A DNA stretch of 8,614 nt from Gammaproteobacteria bacterium (GTDB lineage Bacteria; Pseudomonadota; Gammaproteobacteria; SZUA-140): positions 1 to 8,614 of the forward strand of contig JALWQD010000051.1 of the NCBI GenBank assembly GCA_026994735.1, given 5' to 3'. The notes under the pieces were generated by a model that had not been told where the DNA came from, made no database searches, and saw only the letters and a list, made by a program, of their open reading frames with translations. The translations under genes and the position numbers were made by a program. Positions 1 through 6,390 of this stretch are shown in pieces. Each line of letters starts with the position of its first letter. The stretch's first letter is position 1.

Positions 1-970
1 AAAAGCGCAGATCAGATCGGCGCAGTATCCAACGGGAGCCAGTGGCAGGGAGCAGCGTCAGGCGCTGGATGGTTTTCTCATGCAGCGCCCGCAGTAGCGG
101 CGCAATCCAGTTTTCTTCGCAGGCGATGACGGCCTGGGACCAATCTTCGGCAGCACCGTTATGAAGGCCCTCTGTGATTGTCTCCGGATGCAGCAGGTAT
201 CGTCCCTCGGTGTGTTCGTTAGCCAGCCATGTGTCCGCATTGTCTGGCAATTGGGATACAGGCTGCTGTCTGAATCTGGCGGTACCGGCGACGATGGCAT
301 CATCACTGTAAACTCCCTGCCAGGTGTTTATCTGGCCTGCCTCTGGAGGCAGGCCTCCGCCCCAGAAAAACAGGCTATTGACGTTACCATGGTGATGTGT
401 TCCGTTGACTGTCAAACCGGTTTCATGGAGTAATGTCTGGCACTCATTGAGCAGGGAGCGCCACTGTTTGGCGTTATCACCGTGAGGCATCAGCATGGCA
501 ATATTCTCGCCCTGTTCAGGTAAACGGGAGGAAAAATTGACTCCCGGTCGCTGGCTTAAATGAAGGTAGCCGCGACCTTTTGCGACTATTTCCAGGCGCA
601 TTCCGGCCTTTTCAAAGACGGGACCCAATTTTTTTTCCAGGGCCTGATGTTGGGCGGTCTGCACCGCTCTGGCATTGCCCATAACCAAGCCTTCACGGCC
701 GACGGTCAGTTGCACCGGGTCTGCCCGCAGGCAGTAATGTCTTGGTAGCTGGGCGCAATCATAATAGTAGCTTAATGCGGCTAGCCCCGGTGCCGTTTTA
801 AGACCAAACAGCATGCTCAGCAGCTTGTTGTAATTACCGGCGCAAGGCGCTTCCTGGCCACGTGCAAAAATGCGTGATAATGCTGCGGGTACTGGTGTGA
901 GCAGTTTTTCTGCGTAGGGAAGCAGTATTGCCGAGCCGAGCAGGCCAGGGGTGAGCAGGAAAACGTCCAT
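1..970 (-). CDS. RpfE-type protein (COG4255-like), 3' end outside the window
   Basis: Reading the minus strand from the ATG at 970 gives 323 uninterrupted codons, and the frame is still open at base 1, so the C-terminus is missing. The protein starts MDVFLLTPGL. Landmarks are RADPVQL (residues 82-88), an LMPHG stretch (160-164), WRSLLNECQTLLH (170-182) and NSLFFWGGG (198-206). The order RADP, then LLNE-Q-LLH, then NS-WGGG, is what I recall of the RpfE family, first named from the Xanthomonas rpf cluster beside recJ. Its biochemical function is not established, and some databases label relatives as phosphoglycerate mutase-like. I see no signal peptide or convincing membrane segment. The start follows a purine-rich GGCGAG shortly upstream. 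It lies 19 nt after the pilE stop on the same strand, so co-transcription is likely. If synteny holds, recJ should be the next gene to the left, outside the window. The family call is from memory of motifs, without a search. Confidence 0.75.
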   Translation of the reverse strand, partial: MDVFLLTPGLLGSAILLPYAEKLLTPVPAALSRIFARGQEAPCAGNYNKLLSMLFGLKTAPGLAALSYYYDCAQLPRHYCLRADPVQLTVGREGLVMGNARAVQTAQHQALEKKLGPVFEKAGMRLEIVAKGRGYLHLSQRPGVNFSSRLPEQGENIAMLMPHGDNAKQWRSLLNECQTLLHETGLTVNGTHHHGNVNSLFFWGGGLPPEAGQINTWQGVYSDDAIVAGTARFRQQPVSQLPDNADTWLANEHTEGRYLLHPETITEGLHNGAAEDWSQAVIACEENWIAPLLRALHEKTIQRLTLLPATGSRWILRRSDLRF

Positions 971-989
971 TTTTTTTCTCGCCATGGGT

Positions 990-1445
990 TCAGTACCAAC
1001 AGCCTTGCGGCGAGGACGGACGATTGACAGGGCCTTCAGCGTTATAGATGAATTCTTGACAGATATCCTTTGCCTGATCACTATTGGGAACCGGCTTCGC
1101 CGAGGCGAGGAAGCCGGTCTCAGGAGCAATAGCCGGGGCCAGGAGAAGCTGATAGTAACCGTCGTGTGAAAAGGCCGGATCGGGATAACCGAGTTCTGGA
1201 AGCTTGTTACTATAACGGCCATGATGGCCATAAAACCGTTGTTCTGTCAGTGCCAGTATTTGCAGGCTGGTCTGGGCATCGAGACGGTGAGCCTTGCGTA
1301 CTGATCGCTGGTAGCTGGGGTAGGCCAGGCTGGCAAGGATGGCGATCAGAGCCAGAACCATGAGCATTTCAATAAGCGTAAAGCCATGCCAGCATGCGGG
1401 CAAGAGCGCATGCGGTTGGCGATGTTCTTTGGTTGCGGGTGACAT
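990..1445 (-). CDS. pilE: Type IV minor pilin PilE-like prepilin
   Basis: This is a 151-residue class III-signal prepilin. The leader is 21 residues and ends in HG; predicted PilD cleavage is after G21, leaving mature F22 with Glu at mature position 5 (E26), in the motif GFTLIEMLMV. A hydrophobic helix follows to about residue 42, then YPSYQ and the ALTEQRFYGHHGRYS segment, which is typical of PilE-type minor pilins (E-RFY-G-Y). C129 and C149 near the C-terminus could form the D-loop disulfide. In Pseudomonas-type systems PilE helps the minor pilins prime pilus assembly at the inner membrane. Here it is transcribed away from fimT-pilW-pilX rather than lying at the end of that cluster. The ATG has no clear Shine-Dalgarno sequence, and a TAA stop lies a short distance upstream in frame, so this start is the only reasonable one. 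It is followed after 19 nt by the RpfE-type gene. Confidence 0.9.
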   Translation of the reverse strand: MSPATKEHRQPHALLPACWHGFTLIEMLMVLALIAILASLAYPSYQRSVRKAHRLDAQTSLQILALTEQRFYGHHGRYSNKLPELGYPDPAFSHDGYYQLLLAPAIAPETGFLASAKPVPNSDQAKDICQEFIYNAEGPVNRPSSPQGCWY

Positions 1446-1467
1446 GGCGAGTATTGTAGCCGATAAT
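1439..1467 (+). promoter_or_regulatory. Candidate sigma70 promoter for fimT-pilW-pilX
   Basis: GTGACA at 1439-1444 (5 of 6 matches to TTGACA) is separated by exactly 17 bases from GATAAT at 1462-1467 (5 of 6 matches to TATAAT). Transcription would start near 1474, giving a leader of about 60 nt before fimT. The -35 hexamer overlaps the first codons of the divergent pilE gene, so the two transcripts would overlap slightly. This is a consensus match only. Confidence 0.5.
1453..1458 (-). promoter_or_regulatory. Possible -10 element for pilE
   Basis: On the minus strand TACAAT (5 of 6 matches to TATAAT) ends 7 bases before the pilE ATG. I see no good -35 at the right distance. If used, transcription would start at or next to the start codon, making pilE mRNA nearly leaderless, which would fit the absence of a Shine-Dalgarno sequence. 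The element sits inside the spacer of the divergent fimT promoter, so the two could compete. Confidence 0.25.
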
Positions 1468-1521
1468 TAGCTAACCAGCTGCTGTTAGATGATCGCCAGG
1501 AAGGCATCATGAGTAGAGAGC

Positions 1522-1527
1522 AAGGAG
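1522..1527 (+). promoter_or_regulatory. Ribosome binding site of fimT
   Basis: AAGGAG lies 6 bases before the ATG at 1534 and fixes that start. It gives a short 8-residue prepilin leader, as expected for this family. Confidence 0.75.
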
Positions 1528-1533
1528 TTTGCG

Positions 1534-2046
1534 ATGTGCAACAGGGAAGTTGCCGGGATCAGCTTTGTCGGTACCTTGACGACGTTGGCTGTGTTGGCGC
1601 TATTATTGGCAATTGCCTTGCCTTCCTGGCAGGGAATGCGCCAGCGTCAATTGCTGCGAGCAGCAGCCCTTGCTGTGGAGTCGGCTTTTCAACTCGCCCA
1701 TGCCGATGCCCGTCGGCGAAACCATACTGTTTATGTTCATCTAGAGACAAAGGCCAACGGTCGTCTCTGGTGTTTTCTGGTGAGTGATCATCGTGATTGT
1801 TCCTGTCAACAAAAGTCTTGTCGCGGATATCAGAATTTCCGTCATGATCAAAGGGATTACCCGGGTGTTCAGTTAAGCGTTTTTCCCCGTCATGGACGCA
1901 TTGCTTTCTTTCCCTTGCGTCAAACCAGCAGTGCCGGCAGTGTTCATCTGGTCACCGGAAAGGATGAACGGAGGGTGATTGTTAGTAGCAGTGGCCGTAT
2001 TCGCCGTTGTGCCAAGGGGCTCGCGCAGGAGCAGGCATGTCGTTAG
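1534..2046 (+). CDS. fimT: FimT/GspH-type minor pilin, candidate DNA-uptake pilin
   Basis: The 170-residue protein has a short leader (MCNREVAG) and a hydrophobic helix from I9 to about P30 ending LPSWQGM, followed by a GspH/FimT-type domain (QLAHADARRRN near 53-63, NGRLWCF at 75-81). The C-terminal SSSGRIRRC (151-159) contains GRIR at 154-157. GRxR is the conserved DNA-binding motif described for FimT of Legionella, where FimT binds DNA during natural transformation. The prepilin motif is degenerate: the mature N-terminus would be ISFVG, with Gly instead of Glu at position 5. Processed chains normally need Glu5 to pair with the preceding subunit, so this protein may sit at the pilus tip. Cysteines are numerous (C80, C89, C91, C96, C159, C169). 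It is the first gene of a three-gene operon, and its last bases overlap the pilW start. FimU is the alternative name within the same family. Confidence 0.85.
   Translation: MCNREVAGISFVGTLTTLAVLALLLAIALPSWQGMRQRQLLRAAALAVESAFQLAHADARRRNHTVYVHLETKANGRLWCFLVSDHRDCSCQQKSCRGYQNFRHDQRDYPGVQLSVFPRHGRIAFFPLRQTSSAGSVHLVTGKDERRVIVSSSGRIRRCAKGLAQEQACR
2027..2031 (+). promoter_or_regulatory. Ribosome binding site that decides the pilW start
   Basis: AGGAG lies inside the end of fimT, 5 bases before the ATG at 2037. It favours that ATG over the in-frame start 30 bases upstream, and the shorter form gives a normal 8-residue prepilin leader. Confidence 0.7.
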
Positions 2047-2639
2047 TACGTCAGCGTGGCTTTACATTAACCGAGCTTCTCGTGGCCATGGCTATAGGCC
2101 TTTTTGTGATGGCTGTCCTGCTTGGTTTTTTGGGTCGCTTGCTGGCTACAGAGACGAACATGTTACGTGCGCTGAGTTTCCAACAGGAACTTTCAGCTGT
2201 GATGGCGAAAATGGTGGCAGATCTGCGCCGTTCGGGTTATACACCCTTAGCAAAACGTGCCGATGTCGCGCTCAAATTTATCGATATTGTGCAGCCGCGT
2301 GAAGATTGTTTGCTCTATCGCTATGCGCACAGGCAGGGGCATCAGGCGCGGCCGCTTGCTGCAGATTATGCGGGCTTTCGTCTTCATCATGGTCGTATTC
2401 AGCAGCGCACATCCATAAAGGGTTGTCCGTCTGATGATTGTCATGATTGTCGCCGAGGTCGCTGGAGTAGCTTGACCGATGGGCAATCATGGCAGGTATC
2501 CAAACTTGTTTTTAGCCGCCATAGAGGGGCTGTGGGACAGGTGCGTATTGATATCGTTGTACAGGCATTGACAATACATCCGCCAGTCTTGCACTGGCGT
2601 CTCCAGGCCGCCTTGGTTGTGCCCAATCATGGCGATTAA
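2037..2639 (+). CDS. pilW: PilW-type minor pilin (GspJ-like)
   Basis: The protein is 200 residues. The leader MSLVRQRG is followed by FTLTELLVAMAIGLFVM, a canonical class III prepilin signal: cleavage after G8, mature Phe1 and Glu5 (E13). The hydrophobic helix runs to about residue 36. After it comes MAKMVADLRRSGY (57-68), the helix-end segment seen in PilW and GspJ proteins, then CLLYRY (91-96) and GFRLHHGRI (113-121), which match the PilW pattern. A small Cys cluster follows (C130, C135, C138). PilW belongs to the minor-pilin complex that initiates type IV pilus assembly. The start overlaps the fimT stop by 10 bases and its end overlaps pilX by 11, so the three genes should be translated as a coupled set. 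An in-frame start at 2007 would give a less typical leader and lacks a comparable ribosome site. Confidence 0.85.
   Translation: MSLVRQRGFTLTELLVAMAIGLFVMAVLLGFLGRLLATETNMLRALSFQQELSAVMAKMVADLRRSGYTPLAKRADVALKFIDIVQPREDCLLYRYAHRQGHQARPLAADYAGFRLHHGRIQQRTSIKGCPSDDCHDCRRGRWSSLTDGQSWQVSKLVFSRHRGAVGQVRIDIVVQALTIHPPVLHWRLQAALVVPNHGD
2581..2599 (+). repeat. Perfect inverted repeat at the pilW/pilX junction
   Basis: CGCCAGT (2581-2587) and its exact reverse complement ACTGGCG (2593-2599) flank the 5-base loop CTTGC. The RNA would fold into a GC-rich 7-bp stem ending 29 bases before the pilX ATG. No T-run follows, so it is not a classical intrinsic terminator. It lies inside pilW codons. Confidence 0.6.
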
Positions 2640-3669
2640 CCAATCCTGGACACCACCGCAGAACAGTGGTGCCGTGACTTTGGCAATGACGCTCTGGATG
2701 TTGCCAGTATTTGCCTTGATTATATTGTTATTGGTCGGGCGTGTTAATCAGGCGCTGCAAGTATCCCGGCAGGCGGGGCAGAGTGACCAATTGCTGCAAT
2801 CCGCACAAGCGGGGCTGGCCGATGGTTTGCTTCATCTTGATCAGCGGCAATCAATATCATCATTGCCGATTCACTACTCGCTGCTGATGCCGGACAAGTC
2901 TCGTGTGAAGGTCAGTATATCCGCACAATCAAAGTCAACAACGGCGCTGTTGCTGTTACGCAGCGATGTCCTGGCCAGCGATCAGATTGGCCGCCTTTCC
3001 TTATCCTTGTTGGCTCGCTGGTCCTCACTGTTAGTCCGGCCGCCGAGTGTACCCTTGCTGGTTCTGGGTGATGTCCACCTTGGCCAGGAGACGTATTTGC
3101 AGAATGATTTTTCAAGGATACGCCTTATGACTGCAGGGGCTATTCGCGGTTTACCGATGAAATCGAGGCGTGGTGTCGCTACGACGTGTCCGGAGGGGCT
3201 TTGCCAGCGAGTTAGCGCTTACCAGTCGATGACGGTAAAGACCTTGATACAGACCCTGTTTGATCGTCGAATCATTACCTTGCGTCAGGAAGCTATTGTT
3301 GAAACCTGTCTTCCTGTTTGTTTGAAAGAGGGAGGCAAGGGGAGCCTTTTGTGGTTTTCCGGAAGTCGGGGGAAGGCGATAGAATTGGCACCGATACGCT
3401 TGGGCAGTCGTCATCAGCCAGTGGTGGCTATTATTGATGGAGATCTTTATTTGCGGCAACCTTTAACCGTCTATGGTTTGCTTCTGATCCGCGGTCGTAT
3501 GCGGGCAAAAGGTGCGCGATTGCGAGTTTTTGGCTCATTGGTAGTTGCGGGGGACGCCCTGCTTGGCCCGGCCCGACTGATTTATGATGCAGCTGTTCTT
3601 GGGGCGCTCAAGGGGCAAGGGGACTATCGGGTCGTGGCAGGAAGTTGGCAGCAGATAGCCGATCAATAA
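2629..3669 (+). CDS. pilX: Large PilX-like pilus assembly protein
   Basis: The protein has 346 residues from the ATG at 2629; an in-frame TTG at 2617 would add four residues. The N-terminus has SGAVTLAMTLWMLPVFALIILLLVGRVNQAL, a class III-like signal (G14, mature A15) without Glu5, as is usual for PilX. The segment SAQAGLADGLLHL (58-70) matches the PilX N-terminal domain, where membrane-proximal Gln/Ala-Gly residues are conserved. It is well above the roughly 170-200 residues of Pseudomonas-type PilX. The C-terminal part (265-322: VVAIIDGDLYL, LTVYGLLLIRG, LRVFGSLVVAG, LIYDAAVL) shows repeated short beta-strand/turn units like those in the larger PilX-like proteins of other proteobacteria. 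Two Cys pairs are visible (C187/C192, C227/C231). The gene overlaps pilW by 11 bases with little Shine-Dalgarno sequence, so translation probably depends on coupling. No pilY1 or pilV follows. Its role as a minor pilin is inferred from position and N-terminus. Confidence 0.75.
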   Translation: MAINQSWTPPQNSGAVTLAMTLWMLPVFALIILLLVGRVNQALQVSRQAGQSDQLLQSAQAGLADGLLHLDQRQSISSLPIHYSLLMPDKSRVKVSISAQSKSTTALLLLRSDVLASDQIGRLSLSLLARWSSLLVRPPSVPLLVLGDVHLGQETYLQNDFSRIRLMTAGAIRGLPMKSRRGVATTCPEGLCQRVSAYQSMTVKTLIQTLFDRRIITLRQEAIVETCLPVCLKEGGKGSLLWFSGSRGKAIELAPIRLGSRHQPVVAIIDGDLYLRQPLTVYGLLLIRGRMRAKGARLRVFGSLVVAGDALLGPARLIYDAAVLGALKGQGDYRVVAGSWQQIADQ

Positions 3670-3675
3670 CGCTAT

Positions 3676-6351
3676 TCAGGCGTCCTCACTGGTTTCAGTG
3701 ATGCAGGTTGTCGACAGGGCCTCGCGCAGGCGCTGATCATTGGCCGGCATCATGAGGATGTCCCAGCCTTTACGGAGGACAGCTTTGTGCACGCTTTCGC
3801 TGAGGGTTGAGGTAGCGAGAACAAGGAAATGAGGCTGTGAACGGGAGACATCGTGTAACTCTTCATGCTGGGTTAATAAGGCACCAATAAGGCGTCCGGA
3901 GAGGATGATGTGATCATAATGTCGTTCACTAATCGCTTTCCGGGTGAGCGTTTCATTGTTGGCCAATTCGACACGATAACCCAGTGTCTGGAGACGAAAG
4001 AGCATCTCATTTTGTTGCTCGCTGTTGTCATCGACATAGAGTAGATGGCCATGCTGATGAGGTTTGCCGGCGGCGAGCGAATGACGGGTGATAAAGGTTC
4101 CCTGGCTGCCCTCATCAATCTGCATGATGGCAAGAACCGCTTCATAGAGCTGGCTTTCATCTACTGGTGCCGTTAAGTAACCGAGAATGCCGGCCTTGCA
4201 GACTTCGCTGCTGTCACCACGATAACCACTGGTGGTAATCATCAACATACGGATATCGCTGGCCTTGGCTAAGCGCAGGTGGCCGGCTGAAGGCTGAGTG
4301 ACATCGAATATCAGCATCTGAAAGGGAAGGCCGCCTTCTTCAGCGTCATTCATCGCCTCGAGGGTATGGAGAGTGTCCTCAGCAATATGAACATCCATGC
4401 CCAGATTGCGTAACTGATCCGGAATGCTGGAACGTTGGTCACGGCGATCAGAGATGACCAATACGCGCATGCCATCGCAATCATCATTATGATCATCGAT
4501 TGCGATAATGCGAGGTGGCTGTTTGTTAAAACTGACTTCGAACCAGAAGGTACTGCCTTCGCCAAGTTTGCTCTCAACACCGATACTGCCGCGCATCATT
4601 TCAACCAGTTTGCGAGAAATATTAAGACCAAGTCCTGCGCCTGGACGGCGGTGAACAAAGGTTTCTTCGCTTGTATTAACAACATTGAAAATATGTGGCA
4701 ATCGTTTTTCATCAATACCGCGGCCACTATCGATAACCTCAAAACGGAGAGTAGCGTTGTTGTCATCTTCCTGCTGGGTAGAGACGTGGATGGTGATTTC
4801 ACCCTGTTGAGTATAGGTGACAGCGTTATCGATAAGGTTTATGAGCACCTGGCGTAAACGGGTCGGGTCACCGCAGAGTGAACAGGGGGTATCTGCAGGG
4901 AGAATGTAGGTTATACAGATGGCTTTCTTTTCTCTGGCGATACGGGCTCGCCCATGTTCGTAACTCAGTTCGATAGCCCGGTGCAGGCTAAAATGAATGG
5001 CTTCCAGAGACATCTTTCCGGCAGCGATACGTGAGAAATCGAGAACGTCGTTGATAATTGTTATCAGACGGTGTCCGGAGATCTGAATGTTGGCCAGTTG
5101 GCGGGCTTGTGATTCATCAAGGTGGGTGGCTTGCAAGCCGGTTGCTGTTTCAATGACCTTATTGATTGGCGTACGAATTTCTCGACTAATATCGGCAATG
5201 AATTCAAATTTGCTGCGTGAAAGGGCTTGCTCGTTTTCACGTGATTGGCGCAGTGCAATCTCGCCTTCGCGGCGCTCGGTGATATCGCGAATAATGCCGA
5301 TGAATTGTCGCCGGCCATCGATATCGTAGACGCTGACAGCCAGTTCCATATAGAAGGTTGAGCCATCCTCTCGCTTTCCTTCGATAGCGCGAATATTGCC
5401 CAGCTTGCCGCTATCTTCAGGGTTGAGAACAGACTCAATACCACTTTCCCTGTCTCCGGCCTCCGGGATCAGCAGGCGAATATCTTTGCCAATGATAGCA
5501 TCGGAGGTGAAGCCGAAAATTCTCTCGGCAGCGGGGTTGAAGGACTCAATGCGGCCTGTTTCATCGATAGTGATAATGCCATCAAGGGCATTTTTCAGGA
5601 CTGCTTCAACACGTCGCTGGCTCACTTGCAGAAAACTGGCATTATCCTTTGCTGTGGTTAATGCGGCCTGTTTTTCGCCGTACATAGAGGCCAGTCGTCG
5701 TGACATGATATTGAAGGCATTAGCTGTTTGTGCCAGCTCATCATGGCCGTTAACAGCGATTTGATGACCGACATCACCAGAAGCAATACGGCGGGTTGCA
5801 TTACGCAGGCGTTTTAATTGGGCATCAAAATAATTGCCGAGGAGGAGGGCAAAGAGGGCAGAAATAATCAGTCCGGCGACGGAAATCATGGCTGTGTTAC
5901 GCTGTGCAGCGCCGAACATGTTTTCAACGGCATCGGTCGATAGGCCGAGTTCGACACGACCGATAACGATGCCGTCCTTCTCTATGGCAGCCGAAACATC
6001 GAAGGTTTCATCATCGACTTCTTCATAGAGAAAATCCTCCTTGAACGGACGTGTTCTTGCCTCTACATCACCGACCTCTACCCGCAGACCTTTGGGGCCG
6101 GTGACGCGGATATAACGTTCGCCTGAGAGAGTAACAATCTCCGACATAATTTCCCGCAAGCCATATTTATCTCCCGCCAGTACACGCTCAGGGATTGCCG
6201 CGGCAAGGATGGCGGCAGAATGGTTGGCACGGGTGTTGAGGTCTACTTCACTGGTATCAGCAAGAAAGCTGAGATGTCGCCAGCTAAGGATGACGACAAG
6301 AAATATTTGAATCAGGGCGACGCCGAGGACGATCTTGAGTCGGAATGACAT
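3676..6351 (-). CDS. Membrane hybrid sensor kinase with arginine in place of the phosphoacceptor histidine
   Basis: The 891-residue inner-membrane protein reads in order: TM1 (6-24), a periplasmic sensor region (about 30-152, possibly Cache-like), TM2 (154-173), HAMP (about 172-225), PAS with PAC (248-362), HisKA-like domain (380-447), HATPase_c (492-609), receiver 1 (628-745) and receiver 2 (768-885). No Hpt follows. ATPase boxes look intact: N-box LINLIDNAVTYT (503-514), G1 DSGRGI (541-546), G2 GAGLGL (571-576). The H-box reads ISREIRTPIN, so R390 replaces the His of the usual SHEIRTP; its codon is CGA at 5182-5184. Receiver 1 keeps D635, D683 and T707 but has A728 for Lys. Receiver 2 keeps D774/D775 but has S818 for the phosphoacceptor Asp and M868 for Lys. 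The reading frame is intact and otherwise conserved, so this looks like a maintained pseudokinase rather than a decaying gene. It converges on pilX with 6 bases between the stops. The weak ribosome site and the 88-base gap to the SLOG gene leave co-transcription open. Confidence 0.9.
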   Translation of the reverse strand: MSFRLKIVLGVALIQIFLVVILSWRHLSFLADTSEVDLNTRANHSAAILAAAIPERVLAGDKYGLREIMSEIVTLSGERYIRVTGPKGLRVEVGDVEARTRPFKEDFLYEEVDDETFDVSAAIEKDGIVIGRVELGLSTDAVENMFGAAQRNTAMISVAGLIISALFALLLGNYFDAQLKRLRNATRRIASGDVGHQIAVNGHDELAQTANAFNIMSRRLASMYGEKQAALTTAKDNASFLQVSQRRVEAVLKNALDGIITIDETGRIESFNPAAERIFGFTSDAIIGKDIRLLIPEAGDRESGIESVLNPEDSGKLGNIRAIEGKREDGSTFYMELAVSVYDIDGRRQFIGIIRDITERREGEIALRQSRENEQALSRSKFEFIADISREIRTPINKVIETATGLQATHLDESQARQLANIQISGHRLITIINDVLDFSRIAAGKMSLEAIHFSLHRAIELSYEHGRARIAREKKAICITYILPADTPCSLCGDPTRLRQVLINLIDNAVTYTQQGEITIHVSTQQEDDNNATLRFEVIDSGRGIDEKRLPHIFNVVNTSEETFVHRRPGAGLGLNISRKLVEMMRGSIGVESKLGEGSTFWFEVSFNKQPPRIIAIDDHNDDCDGMRVLVISDRRDQRSSIPDQLRNLGMDVHIAEDTLHTLEAMNDAEEGGLPFQMLIFDVTQPSAGHLRLAKASDIRMLMITTSGYRGDSSEVCKAGILGYLTAPVDESQLYEAVLAIMQIDEGSQGTFITRHSLAAGKPHQHGHLLYVDDNSEQQNEMLFRLQTLGYRVELANNETLTRKAISERHYDHIILSGRLIGALLTQHEELHDVSRSQPHFLVLATSTLSESVHKAVLRKGWDILMMPANDQRLREALSTTCITETSEDA
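3686..3701. repeat. Short perfect hairpin in the convergent pilX/kinase junction
   Basis: TCACTG (3686-3691) and CAGTGA (3696-3701) flank a 4-base GTTT loop, inside the last codons of the kinase gene and 17 bases past the pilX stop. There is no T-run on either strand. It might slow convergent transcription or protect the pilX mRNA end, but as a terminator it is weak. I see no better terminator between the two stops, which are only 6 bases apart. Confidence 0.3.
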
Positions 6352-6390
6352 GGTTTGTTTTCAGGCTGTCGTGTGGGCAGGAACTTAAAT

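Noticed and set aside
1392..1415. GCATGCGG repeated twice with a 16-base period in the pilE leader
   Set aside because: It lies in coding sequence in different frames. With only two copies it is most likely chance.
2007..2036. Upstream in-frame start for pilW giving ten extra residues
   Set aside because: The internal ATG at 2037 has an AGGAG at the right spacing and yields the standard short leader.
3660..3701. Bidirectional intrinsic terminator between pilX and the kinase
   Set aside because: The stops are 6 bases apart. The only hairpin nearby (6-bp stem) has no T-run on either strand.
3676..6351. The kinase as GacS/BarA
   Set aside because: LdhA neighbours GacS in Pseudomonas, but this protein has a PAS domain, two receivers, no Hpt and no catalytic His, and its N-terminus is unlike GacS.
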